DNA from: Axinella damicornis
Lineage: Eukaryota > Porifera > Demospongiae > Axinellida > Axinellidae
Direction of reading: 5' to 3'
Assembly: GCA_963931865.1 (NCBI GenBank)
Contig: OZ007507.1
Coordinates: forward strand, 14,256,450 to 14,320,449
Length of the DNA stretch: 64,000 nucleotides
The notes beneath the pieces were generated by a model. It was not told where the DNA came from and did no database searches. It saw only the letters and a list, made by a program, of their open reading frames with translations. Shown here piece by piece: positions 9,180 through 19,449 of the stretch; position 1 is the first letter of the stretch; each line of letters starts with the position of its first letter. The translations under genes and the position numbers were made by a program.

Positions 9180-10202
9180 CTACATGACAGACCTAAGTGA
9201 CTCAAAGAGCTCATATTCCAGTAGAGGGAGCTGAGAAGAAGGCACATGCACTTTAGGAGGGGAAGCAGGTGTTGCCACACGTGTTGGGTTATTCAGTGGT
9301 ATGTTGCCAACTGTAGCAGCGATGTCAACACTAAAGTTTAGCCCCCATTGGACAACCACCGTGATCCTCACGACATACTCAACGCTGATAATTCCACATG
9401 ATCTCAGTGTTGTCTCAATTTGAGCAGGTACAATAAACTGTTTGGGGTTCCATGTGCTTGTGCTTCGTGGTTGCATCCGATCACTTGTAACGCTGGTAAC
9501 CTCCGCCTGTGAGAATTGGTGATATCCTTGAGCTGTGTAGACAACATTTTGGATCAGGGATGCTCTCAGTTTGAGGTGTTGTCTGCTGGTGTTCTCAATG
9601 GTCACCTTTAGTGGGATCACTTCTTCCAGGCAGTAACCGCTGCGGGGGAGTTCAACTTGGAGCATCATTGGAGCAGATGCACACGTGACAGGGCAGATAG
9701 TCTTTTGCTTCTCTTTCTGAAGTGGAGCCTGGAGGTGGGAGCTGTTGATATCTATCACTTCTACTATCGTGATGGGCACTTTCACCTTACAACTGGTTTC
9801 ATCACGCTCTGGATTTGCATTGTAAATTATCTTTCCTTGTACATAGTATCGTATCCGTCCAACTGATTTATGAAATGACGATGGTAAAGTCACAGGCAGG
9901 TGAAACTGAAAGGGGAACTTATGCATTCCAGCCCGAAGCTTACTGGTAGCTGGTACCTCTTCCTCTATTTCAAAAATTGTTTTCAGATTGAAAAACCGCT
10001 CGGTTGAAGTGTATGTTTGGTCACCAGTGGGCCCATGATGTTCCGTCCAGTAAACATAGGCTTGGCCAGTGAGGGATACTTCAATCTGTTTGTAAGTTTT
10101 AGGTTCGTCTATTTGGATCACCAATGTTCCAGATATTTCTGATCCAGAGAAGAATACCCCTCGGGGAGGAGCATTCAGCACGATTTTAATGTCCTTATCC
10201 AT
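9180..10202 (-). CDS. Alpha-arrestin (arrestin domain-containing protein)
   Basis: A 340-residue uninterrupted frame with the two-lobed arrestin fold. The N-lobe starts at once (IKIVLNAPPRGVFFSGSEISG, then LTGQAYVYW, HKFPFQFHLP and GRIRYYVQGKI, about residues 5-140). The C-lobe follows at about 170-310 (PRSGYCLEEVIPLKVTIENTS, QFIVPAQ, ISVEYVVRI). Family members act as adaptors that link membrane cargo to ubiquitin ligases, usually by PPxY motifs. No PPxY is visible here and the tail after the C-lobe is only about 25 residues, so this is a short form. The ATG at 10200-10202 follows a plausible acceptor (CACCAACAG), and a non-coding 5' exon with donor GTAGGTG probably lies at about 10463-10555. 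That 5' exon lies at the border of the segmental duplication and reappears near 27733. Confidence 0.85.
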   Translation of the reverse strand: MDKDIKIVLNAPPRGVFFSGSEISGTLVIQIDEPKTYKQIEVSLTGQAYVYWTEHHGPTGDQTYTSTERFFNLKTIFEIEEEVPATSKLRAGMHKFPFQFHLPVTLPSSFHKSVGRIRYYVQGKIIYNANPERDETSCKVKVPITIVEVIDINSSHLQAPLQKEKQKTICPVTCASAPMMLQVELPRSGYCLEEVIPLKVTIENTSRQHLKLRASLIQNVVYTAQGYHQFSQAEVTSVTSDRMQPRSTSTWNPKQFIVPAQIETTLRSCGIISVEYVVRITVVVQWGLNFSVDIAATVGNIPLNNPTRVATPASPPKVHVPSSQLPLLEYELFESLRSVM

Positions 10203-10462
10203 ATCTTCTCATGCCAATTACTGTTGGTGAAAGGTTGCATAGTGTATATCTATATAGCTACTGCTTGACCTACAATCATTATGCTGAGTAGAGTTACAGA
10301 AAATTTGCATGTCCAAGAATTCCCTAAACTAAATGCAGATTCTGTGAAGCAATATAGCTAGCTACCATAGTATAATCGTACCATGCACTAGTTAGCAATA
10401 GCTAAGTGTGAAATTGGTCTATAATGATGGAGCAGTGTAAGCATAACACGTACACACCTACC

Positions 10463-11040
10463 TCCTCGGTACTTCAGATGGTTGCACCAAGTAGTCTTTC
10501 CCCGCAAAGTGCCTGAACTGGAACTCAAACCAACACGCATAATCTAGGCTCGTATTTTGGTTGGTCTTGATTTCAACCAGACTCGTCCTGATTATTTTCA
10601 ACCAGGCTCATGTTGTCAACCAAGCTAATGTTTCAGTCATTTGTGAGTGCCTGACTGCTGATGTAGCTATTATGGTACGGTTACCACCTATAGGCCTCAT
10701 GATCTTATTACCATGGAAACATGGAAGCACAGCTGTGTTAGCTGTAGTGCAGCGTGAGCAGGTATAATTAATAGCTAGGTAACCTTCAAAATGAATGGTA
10801 CTACATAGCAGTCATGGATGGACATTAGATGCTCCGTGAGTGCTTTTAAGACTGCAATATTCTTACACAAAAGGACCACTTGCGATCTTGACGATCAAAT
10901 AGCCTGTACTATGTATATAGAATCTAAACACAGAATGTTAGCCACACTTCAACTGCAACATAAGTGCTTGCGTACTACCTCATTTCTAGCCTGCCTGGGA
11001 ATGAGACTAAGTGCTGTAACATGATGCATTGATCGATGTG
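10463..11040. repeat. Segmental duplication edge, paired with 27733-28425
   Basis: Sequence from TACCTCCTCGGTACTTCAGATG onward (probable arrestin 5' exon and upstream region) recurs at 27733-28425 with indels. It marks the left edge of the duplicated unit. A degraded palindromic-family fragment (AGCCTGCCTGGGAATGAGACT) lies at 10989-11009. Confidence 0.8.
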
Positions 11041-11057
11041 GTTTGTGCATGCTGTAT

Positions 11058-11275
11058 AGTATGCGTGCAAGCATGTGTGTAATGTGTGGGCATGCATGTG
11101 CGTATGCATGATTGTGTAATGTGAGAGGATGCATGTGTGTAATATGAGGGCATGTGTGTAACGTGAGGGGATGCATGTGTGTAATGTGAGGGTAACGTGT
11201 TGTGCATGTGTGTAAAGTGGGGGCACGTGTGTAATGTGAGGGCATGTGTGTAATGTGATGCATAATATGCATGCA
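11058..11275. repeat. Degenerate GTGTGTAATGTGAGGGCAT minisatellite, copy 1
   Basis: About ten units of a 16-22 bp motif (ATGTGTGTAATGTGAGGG). It is paired with a shorter version at about 34600-34730 in the other duplicate. Histidine/threonine-rich open frames on the minus strand are translation of this array. Confidence 0.85.
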
Positions 11276-11296
11276 ATGTGCCGTAGTCCAACTCAC

Positions 11297-11440
11297 TGTA
11301 GCATCCAATCCAGGCGATGTCCTCACAGCAATCTCTGAAGAAGTAGCATGCCTTGTCACAGTAGCACTTCCCACAGCTTGACTTGCAATTCCTTTTGCAG
11401 CAGCCCCCAAAAGGAGGAGAACCTTGATCAACGCAGCCAC
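11297..11440 (-). pseudogene. Orphan SMB-like exon (copy 1, first exon lost)
   Basis: This matches exon 2 (34761-34904) of the intact somatomedin-B-like gene, with the same length (144 nt) and the same splice signals (CCAG acceptor, GTGAGT donor). The cysteine frame GGCCKRNCK...CYC is still readable. The segment that should hold exon 1 and its promoter (equivalent to about 35080-35890) is absent: sequence matching 35040-35080 joins directly to sequence matching about 35890. The copy therefore lacks its start and signal peptide. Confidence 0.75.
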
Positions 11441-12318
11441 CTGGACCTTAATCTTCATAACTACTACAATACTCTGTAGCCTCATTAATAATCTACAAGC
11501 AGCAAAGCTTAAGGTGGAGGTCGGGAACATGATGAGGCTATAATCCATGAGTGTGTACATGTTACTAGGGTATAAATTAATGGGTTTAAATAGCTATAGC
11601 CCATCTATGTGTGTCTAGAGTGCACTGTAATGGTCTGCATGCGTGCATAAGGACGTAACCTGTGTTTCTGCATTAGCCTTGTACCCTGTCCTTCTATCTG
11701 TAATTATTGCCATTCTATATCTTTGGAGTGTTCAACATTTTGCCTGCCACAATCGCTATATGTTTTATGTTTGGTTAATGTCATTGAACTGGGGCACTAT
11801 AAATTGTGAGAATGAGACAGTTGACACCTTCTCCAGTGACGAAAAGTTTCCCATCTCTATGTCTGAAATTGGAGGACCTATAGTGGTCAAGCAGTGTAAA
11901 TGATCTGCTTCTATGCACATTGTTTGGTATCGAAGCAGTAACTAAGGCAACCCTTCTGTTCTTTTGCTGAGTAGAATTGCTAGAAGTGAAGCTGCATGCA
12001 CTTCTAGCATTCCTATATACTTCTCCAAGTTACTGCCTGGAACTAACGAACTTGACCTAGCTTACAATCTGAAAAGGGAGCTATAGCTACTGTTCAGAGT
12101 TCTAGGATACTAATAGGATCAAAGTATGTTGCACTTGTGCACTCCTCCCTTGATCACCACAGTGGAGGAGGCACTAGTAGATGCAACAGAGGTGACCATG
12201 ACGAGCCTGGTTGAAACAACCCTTCTCTTTTCACAATGAGACATGCCAGTCTATGAGCTGGTGTGTGGAGTCTATGGGGTACATAATTATGTAAATATAC
12301 ATACAAATCAGCATCAGA
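11441..12318. other. Duplicated intergenic sequence between SMB and FUT copies
   Basis: Collinear with about 34905-36667, minus the deleted SMB exon 1. It contains a diverged palindromic-family remnant (about 11485-11547). The open frames at 11643-11903 and nearby have no recognisable product. The stretch next to FUT is the 3' flank that also appears inverted at 39600-39860. Confidence 0.6.
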
Positions 12319-13661
12319 TTACGGTGTTGGATAAGGGACACAATTCTCTTTGCTCCCAAACCAACTATGGAGGTTATGATACACCTTCGTTTCAAAATCA
12401 GTATACAGCCTGTGGCAGGCTCTGCAAAACACATTGCTTCGTGGTTCCCCTTGAATGGTGTATCTGGAATGCCATTTGAAGTAACTGCTATACAATGTTG
12501 AGTTGCTGGCTACCATCCTAATATACTCTGCAAGTTCCCTTGCACCCTTGAAGTCCGATGCTTTGATACAGCAGCCAGGTGGTGCTACAGTGGGGTCACT
12601 GAAGTTCCCTCCATTGATCACAACTGGGAGCATATTGTGCTGAAGAGCATTGGAATAAAGCTTCTCTGTCACGTAATCTTTGCAAACGGAGTTCTCAAAT
12701 GCAAGGTAGAATTTGTACTTTCCCTTCAGCGTATCAAAGCAAGCCCCCCCAGAAGGGCACTTGTAAGTACCACATTTTCCATACACGTGGACTGGTATGT
12801 ACTTCTGCAGCTCACTAATGTATTTCAGCCTCGGCTGCCGGCAGCTGCTGATAACAGCAACAGCTAATTCACCAGTTTTGGTAATGTGCTTGTCTGGAAA
12901 CTCACCAGGTACTATACGAGCATAACGATAGTCAATATCAGAATCTAACATGTAGGTCATTGTCCAGTTGAAAAGGCCATTCAAATGTTTACCCAGAGTT
13001 GCTTCAGCAGTCCAGATTTTGGGGGTGGTTCACGGTTATAGTACACCCAGCGCTGGTGAGGCGAACGTTTTGAGAGATCAGGAAGATTGTCCAAAGCAAA
13101 ATCTCTACCTCTGCCATAAAATGCCACCAAGTCACTGTGTTCATACTCTTCCTTGTTATAAGTGATCCTGCAGCTGAAATTAAAGTTGTACTGAGCACAA
13201 GAGAGTGTCCCTTCTGGTAGTCCACTCCAAGTTCTGGTTCCACCCTGGCCAAACAACTTTGTCCAAATGAGAATAACTTTGTTTCTTGAATGAGACCTTG
13301 CCATTTGAGGATCAGACCCAGGCTGAGAACTTGGCTCAGAAAGTATAGCAGCAGTCGGATAGAATTTAGGCTTTCCACTTGTAGGGCCAGTAGCCATATG
13401 AGACTCAGTCTTCCCACTGGGGGGAGTACGAAATCCAGGCTTCTTAGCAAGGGAGAGAGCCCTTGTGTGAGACAAAGAGTCGATCCTTCGTTCCTCCTTA
13501 CTACTGAGGAGAACCGTATTTGGAAGTCCTAGTAGAGAAATTGATGCTATTTTGGGTCGAGTTGTGGAAGGAGGTACGACTGCCACATAAGTAACAACCA
13601 ACACCAATACACAGAGAGAGAGCACAAAAATGCTCCCCAATTTCGGAAAGAAGGAATCCAT
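12319..13661 (-). pseudogene. GT10 alpha-1,3-fucosyltransferase, copy 1, frameshifted
   Basis: This paralogue of the intact gene at 36668-38017 is split into two frames. A stretch near 13002 that reads GGTTTATTCAGC in the intact copy has lost four bases here, so the frame shifts in the middle of the protein. Both halves otherwise remain open: the N-terminal part (start ATG 13659-13661, signal anchor, stem) and the C-terminal catalytic part, including FYLAFENSVCKDYVTEKLYSNAL and the tail WFGSKENCVPYPTP. With a single lesion, decay is recent. Alternatives are a sequencing error or allele. Confidence 0.85.
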
Positions 13662-13681
13662 ACTCCAAGGACACAATCAGT

Positions 13682-15380
13682 GATGCACATGAAGGCTGTA
13701 AACTCAGACACCGACCAGAGGTATGCTGAAAATAGAAATCAGTATAACCAGCAATGTCATAGTTGTCCTAGTTGCAGTGAGCACCCTAGACTCTTGTTTT
13801 AACAAGTGGCTAACTGCAAGTACTATTGACTGTCCTATGAGATACTACAGTGGCATGAATGGAACGGAAGTAAAACTTGAATGCGGGCCGCGCGCTGTCA
13901 TCACCGTACGGCCCAAAAATCTGTAAAATGCCTTTTTCAGTGTAGGACAGAAGCTAAGCATACTTCTAAAGTTGCTTGCATAGCCTGTTTTCATGTCTTT
14001 CCTCGAGTCGGTAGAGGTCAAAGGTCACGTGCATCTTCAGCAAAATGCGCTTCATTCAGTCGTGGATGGTAGAGGAATATTATTCTCTATGCTTTAGCAA
14101 AAGGCTGGAGTTCGATGTCTGAATGCTCTTCTCATTGAAGCTCATTAAATATGCACGTGATGATAGCGCGAGGCGCTAGGCCCGCATCTTACTTCCGTTC
14201 CGCGTTCCTGCGTTCCGGCTTTCACCGGCCCTGAATATGGAACAACTGCAGTTATGTAATTTCTGTTTCCTATAATTTAGCTATGTCATCAAACTGGTGA
14301 GACTTCATGCATATTTACAATAATGAAATCAGGGCCTCATCTCCATGTCATTCTCTCATCTCTTTGGTTTTACTGTAGTAAATTAAAGTTCACAGAATCC
14401 ATGGACCATGGTGCTGTTGGACAGTGGCTATAGCTATACAGCAGCTCATTACTCATATATAACAAAACTCATGCAGTCTTCGCAATAATGCAGAACATTT
14501 GCATGATGATAACAGCTCCGTATTGGCTACAGAACAACGGTTGCACATGGCCAAGAAGAGTAAAATGCCAAATAATATTGTAAACACCCAAACTTCAACC
14601 AGGACACACTGTGTCCTGGTTGAAGTTTGGGTGTGTTTACAATCTGTCAGTGAGATTTGAAATCCATTCCTCAAACAAAAACACCTTTTCTGACCATTCT
14701 AGTGTGACCATTCCTGTGAACTTTGAACTTGTACTATAGTCTTAGACCTACTATTTTATTATTCACATGTACTCTTCACATGTACTCTTCACTTGTATTA
14801 TGTAGTGGCTAAGTCACATAGCTAAATATATAATTATCTAGCTACAATCAAACTTCAGAAGTGAAGCTACACAACACTCTGTAGTTGCGGGCATATCCTT
14901 GAATACCACACACTGAGATGAACTATGGTGCCCGTGACCAGAGCCTGCCCCTTACATAGTCCACTCCAAGCTAGGAACGATACTGTCTTATGTAGTCACA
15001 GTACAACCATTCAGAACACATCGCAAATCACTACTAGTACTGGATCCAGATATGGTTATTGGATAGTGTCCACTTGCAACTTACTACGTACTAGACATGG
15101 TCCCCAAAAGTGCAGTATATATCTATAGCTAGCTAACTAGAACACAACAGTGTGCATTCGAGCTCCGCATGAATTCTCAGTGGCTGATCCAGTTATTCTG
15201 TAGCCTGGTTTTTCCAACTGTTGAAGATCATCGGATCGAAACATTTATCGTTCTATTGTTGATGCTGCGAATTAGCTCAATAACTCCAGCTATTCATCAT
15301 TTCAACGGAGCAATGAGCCTATACTCTAACAAGGGTCAAGAACCAAAGTACATAGTCTAACCCACAAATATTGAATCTGC
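13682..15380. other. Intergenic stretch, partly duplicated
   Basis: 13682-14340 pairs loosely with 38040-38310. 14340-15330 has no counterpart in the other duplicate, so it was inserted here or deleted there. It contains the long hairpin at 14577-14643. 15330-15800 pairs with 38320-38510 and 58590-59030. No coding region is supported; the frames at 13723-13926 and 15169-15360 have no recognisable product. Confidence 0.5.
14577..14643. repeat. Near-perfect 67-nt hairpin
   Basis: Arms of about 32 bp pair with one 2-base bulge: ATTGTAAACACCCAAAC on the left, GTTTGGGTGTGTTTACAAT on the right. The centre is GGACACA-C-TGTGTCC. It could be a small fold-back element or a small-RNA precursor; the near-perfect stem with no proper loop favours the former. 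Confidence 0.8.
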
Positions 15381-15820
15381 CACCCATAACTTGACAATAC
15401 TCTATAAGGAGTGGCTGAAAACTTAATATTTAGGGCCATATGTTCAAGTTGTCAGTACTGTCAAAGTATTTGGATTACCAGGGCAGTAGCTAATGTTCAA
15501 GGAATTAACTCCATTTGAGACATATTTGGCAATAGCAACAGTGAAGGGGTTAACAGCTTGATAAATATACAGCGGGGTTGGAAGTAGGTTGTCTGAGGAT
15601 GTGTATACATTATGGCAGCAGGAAAATGTAACTGAATATGGCTGATCATGAATGACTATTAACATAATGGCAGTGAATGAAATGTTACTGCAGGGAATGA
15701 TGAAGAGGTCTGAATAGATTGATTGATTGTGCAAACAAAATAGATCTAGGCTGATGGAATGAATGTTACCAGGAGTTTATAATCTCTTGATGTAAACAAG
15801 TTATGCGGCTGATCATGACT

Positions 15821-16105
15821 CTATTGTAGCTCATGAAGGTCTTGCAGTCTGTTCATTGCAAGTTTTTTCTCAAAGGCAAAACTGTGTGCCTCAGCTACAC
15901 CAAGCCCATACGTTGCCTGCCGTTCAGCTGTGGACAGGTCACCTTTCCACCTGCAGATATCAGAGGAGGCAACGTGGTAGAGGGCGAGTGTTCTCCATGG
16001 TAGATCATCAGGATTGATCCCATTGAGAATACCCTCAGCTTTCTCCATATCTTGAGACATGGGTGCGATCTGTCCGATTTGATAGTGAGACGACCCCAGA
16101 TGATG
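15821..16105 (-). pseudogene. 3' fragment of the CARD/helical-repeat gene (copy 1)
   Basis: About 95 codons match the C-terminus of the intact gene at 59047-60615 (GINPDDLPWRTLALYHVASS, RLQDLHELQ) and keep the same stop. Similarity stops near 16105, where the sequence joins a region of different origin. There is no start, no CARD and no upstream exon, so this is a truncated copy left by the segmental duplication. Confidence 0.85.
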
Positions 16106-16129
16106 ATTGATGTGGTTTACATGCATAAA

Positions 16130-17160
16130 GTTGTCAGTCCGACCAACTGTCTTTAAGTATGAAGTGCCACAGCCTGAAGTTTTGACGTTTGCAACTAACC
16201 TATAGCTAGTGACCGATAGATGTTTGGATACCTCTAGTTACCCTTATAACTGGGTATTGATTGTAGTCAGCACTGAGTGAAGTAAGTAACTATAACCCTA
16301 TATACGACATTTGCAGCTAACCTGTTGGATGCAACTAACACATAATTAATGCATAATTCATTCTCTGTAAAGAGGTCGGTTACTCTAGCACCCATGCCAA
16401 CTTAGACAATTGGTCTCCACAAAGGAGTTTGCATTCCAGTAATTTTGGTGCTGTAGCTAACAGTCTCTATATAGACCATGCGATAATTTGGTCAACTTGG
16501 TGCAAACACGCAAGGATGTACTAAAAGAAGGACAACTCAAATTTTGGATGCTATCCAGCAGCTGGACATTGAAAAAACAACTTTTATAGTCATGTCTCAG
16601 TACGGAGCACAGAGGTGTAGGTACTGTACATAGCCTAAACTGTTTGTCCGGATGTATACTGTTCACAATTAGCTAAGTGGTTGTTGTACCACTTGTACAA
16701 CAACCACCATTTAGCTATTATGAATAATTCAGCTGGGGCATGATCTCGACGGTAATACAGCACTTCTCTTTGCCTTGCATGTGCAGTAATTATAGCACAT
16801 GCAATAGTGCACTCATTACAGTATCAAGAGCGCATGATGACATCATTGCTTTTCATGCGCTCTTGCAGTATACATTGTCATAGCTAGTAGGGCATACTTG
16901 AAAGTGCATATGTTGACTGCAAGTGGTAATAGACCTTTAGCTATCGGTTATGATGTAATGGGGGGGATGCTGGAATTACAAGGAAACAAGCATGTTCGTG
17001 TGTTTTCATGTAATACTCAAAAATACATTGAAACATGTTTTTCATGTAGTTCACGCCTACTTTTGCCCCCAATGGCCTTCATGCTCAATCTTAGATTATA
17101 TAATGGAATACAAGTACGTACACATAATTTTTCTCCTGTGCAGTTATACACTGCAGTTTA
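16130..17160. other. Duplicated intergenic sequence (pairs with 28440-29110)
   Basis: Collinear with 28440-29110 with many indels. It holds a palindrome around 16827-16866 (CAAGAGCGCATGA / TCATGCGCTCTTG). No gene is supported. Confidence 0.6.
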
Positions 17161-17164
17161 ACTC

Positions 17165-17312
17165 AGTTCTAATAATCAGATTAACGCAACAGATCTAATA
17201 ATCAGATTAACACAACAGATCTAATTAACACACACAGATCTAATTAACACAACAGATCTAATATAATTATAATCAGATTAACACAACAGATCTAATAATC
17301 AGATTACCAACA
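17165..17312. repeat. TAATCAGATTAACACAACAGATC tandem repeat, copy 1
   Basis: About six irregular units of AATCAGATTAACACAACAGATCT abut the 3' end of the leucine-rich gene. The counterpart at 29168-29325 has a different number of units. Confidence 0.85.
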
Positions 17313-19052
17313 AAGTGATCGAGCCATCATCTCCAAGTTGCTCTTATCCTGAGGCAAAGTATTATGACGAACACAAATTTTCCTCAAGCTCTCTTTCCTT
17401 CGTTTCTTCCCAGAGCTTTCTTTCTCCCACAGTCGGTATAGCTGACCAAAATCTTCCACCTTCAGGCTGCATCCATTCAAAACAAGCTCCAACTCAGAGA
17501 GGTGTGGTAGGTGGAAGAGTGCACGGAACAATGGCTCTGCTCTCACGATGATGGACGACAGGTTACATCCTGATAGGTCGAGGTGTTTCAGGGTTCCAGT
17601 CCCCCTCTCAAGTGCTGCTGTAAGCTTGTAAAGATCCACATGGTCTAAGCTGTCCGAGATCACCACACTCTTTATACCGGGATGCAAAAGGACGCCCGAG
17701 GCAAGATCCGCTGTGGAGAAGATTCCCACATCTGTCATGGAGCACTTCTCTATAGTGAGTGACTTCTTGCATGCTTTGCTCTCAGAGGCATACGATACAC
17801 TCCTTCTTACATCAGAACTATCAATTGCCAGGCCTTTCAGTATCAACTGCTGATCTTGACAAGCAGTAGAGACCAGAAACTCCTGTAGAATATCAAGGAT
17901 TGTGGCAGCTTTCACAACGAAATTCTCAACAACAAGGCATTGAAATGTAGGTTTGCGAAAACAGCCTTCCACAGCCTTGAACAAGGCATCATACACTGGA
18001 GTGTGCTGCCTGCGAGATTTAGAAACGGTTGAATAAATCTGAAGCCGCTCCAGCTTTTTTTGGTGGGTAATGATAGCAACAAACTTTTTAATGTCATGCT
18101 TAACTGCTCTGACTTCAATGTGTAGCTCTTTCAGGTGCAGAAATGGGGTAACAACACTGGATTTGGAAACAGAGAAGAAAGATAAGAGGTCGTCCATAAT
18201 GAATTTACGTGTACATTGCAACTTAGAGATGCGGTCGGAATACAAGCACAGGTGGAGATTTTGTAGGTTCGATTGAGGATTTGAGACAAGTGAATCAAGT
18301 AGAGCTTCCAAGAATTTGCGAGCGTGAAAGATGTCTTGACTCCATATCCATCCAGTAAGTGTGAACCGCAGCGTTTGGAAGTGACACAGAAGATGATGAA
18401 ATTGAGGTTGCTCAACACTGAAGGGTGGTGTCACAAGCCCAGCTAGTGCACCAATGACCAGAGTTGAGTCGATCTGAAGCGGGAAAATCTCAGTGACAAG
18501 TGCTACTACGGTCTCTAGATTGGGTGGGTCCCCCATTCTGTCAACATTAAGGTAGCTGTAGTTCGATGAACAAAAGAATGTGTGGTGTCGGCAATCTGTG
18601 CAGTTCCATCTACAACATATGCGACCCCTGATCTTTTCAATCCCACTTACTCTTCCTTTGGCAAGGTCTGATGTGAGTGGGATAGCACACAACACTCGCT
18701 GTATTTCTGTTGCAAATATCTTGTCATGTACACAGTCACCGTCCTCAGTGGAAACCTTGAAATAGCAGTGATCACCTGTGATTATAATCTGCAATGTGTG
18801 TGACTCAGTCAGCCACGTCATCCCTCCACAAAGTCGCTCAGTGAACACTTCTTTCCAGACCTTGGCCATATCAATGCCCCCAGTAACTCCTGGGTGATGT
18901 CGTTCAAGTCTGTGGAGGTCCATCATGGGGAGAAGGAGGAATAATCTTCGCCTCGTGACCAGGGGAAGGAGGGCCAAAGCTTCAAGCGGGAAAATCCCAC
19001 CAGAGATGAAGGATACGAGGACCAGCAGTACTTGATTGAACAACGACTGCAT
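17304..19052 (-). CDS. Leucine-rich repeat protein, copy 1
   Basis: A single-exon frame of 582 codons counted from the ATG at 19050-19052. The first 70 residues are a leucine-rich helical block (FPLEALALLPLVTRRRLFLLL ... KVWKEVF), which resembles an F-box or elongin BC-box-like start. From about residue 200 the protein is built of irregular leucine-rich repeats, clearest near the end (LKHLDLSGCNLSS, LPHLSELELVLNGCSL). A cysteine/histidine cluster (CRWNC-x2-CRHHTFFC) lies around residues 150-165. The overall plan recalls LRRC41-type substrate adaptors of ubiquitin ligases, but that is a weak resemblance. The paralogue at 29318-31051 is also intact, with in-frame indels only, which suggests both are maintained. 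Confidence 0.7.
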   Translation of the reverse strand: MQSLFNQVLLVLVSFISGGIFPLEALALLPLVTRRRLFLLLPMMDLHRLERHHPGVTGGIDMAKVWKEVFTERLCGGMTWLTESHTLQIIITGDHCYFKVSTEDGDCVHDKIFATEIQRVLCAIPLTSDLAKGRVSGIEKIRGRICCRWNCTDCRHHTFFCSSNYSYLNVDRMGDPPNLETVVALVTEIFPLQIDSTLVIGALAGLVTPPFSVEQPQFHHLLCHFQTLRFTLTGWIWSQDIFHARKFLEALLDSLVSNPQSNLQNLHLCLYSDRISKLQCTRKFIMDDLLSFFSVSKSSVVTPFLHLKELHIEVRAVKHDIKKFVAIITHQKKLERLQIYSTVSKSRRQHTPVYDALFKAVEGCFRKPTFQCLVVENFVVKAATILDILQEFLVSTACQDQQLILKGLAIDSSDVRRSVSYASESKACKKSLTIEKCSMTDVGIFSTADLASGVLLHPGIKSVVISDSLDHVDLYKLTAALERGTGTLKHLDLSGCNLSSIIVRAEPLFRALFHLPHLSELELVLNGCSLKVEDFGQLYRLWEKESSGKKRRKESLRKICVRHNTLPQDKSNLEMMARSLCW

Positions 19053-19233
19053 GACTGACACCGTCCTTCTGCAAAATTATCGATAGTGTCAACGAAAGGT
19101 TAAAGTTCTCGGTGCATGTGGCCATGCGAAATTAATCTCGTGCCCAGCCGGAAACCTAACAGTATACTACGGCCGGAAGCAGGCAAACTTTGTCCTCAGA
19201 TGACATCGGAGAGAATACGGACATGTCACATTT
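19053..19233. other. Upstream region of leucine-rich gene, copy 1
   Basis: About 180 bp is nearly identical to 31052-31222 apart from a short deletion of GCAAACTTT-type sequence. It includes GGCCGGAAGC and GCCGGAAAC elements that resemble ETS-type (GGAA) sites. It probably includes the promoter and 5' untranslated region. No TATA box is obvious. Confidence 0.4.
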
Positions 19234-19290
19234 TAGTCTCGTTCCCAGACCCCCCTCGGAAAAATCGAGAGGGGTCTGGGAACGAGACTA
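19234..19290. repeat. Short palindromic element (TAGTCTCGTTCCCAGACC)
   Basis: Arms TAGTCTCGTTCCCAGACCCC and GGGGTCTGGGAACGAGACTA around a short loop. It is present at the same place in both duplicates (31223-31278), so it predates the duplication. Confidence 0.9.
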
Positions 19291-19449
19291 GTCTAACCTG
19301 GGGTGTAAATGTCCACATCCGTTTTTCCATTGAAAATCATGTCTTCATGAAAAAATTGGGTTTTGACACAAACGGCACCCTGCTCCCTCTGGGTCTGTGC
19401 ATGTGGCAGGTGATGGCCTTACATAATTGGTGAATGCAGTCTTTATTAA

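Noticed and set aside
10949..11560. 203-codon minus-strand frame
   Set aside because: It runs through the SMB exon in the wrong frame and through a minisatellite. The real exon frame is supported by cysteines and splice sites.
13004..13450. 148-codon minus-strand frame
   Set aside because: Shadow of the fucosyltransferase pseudogene in another frame.
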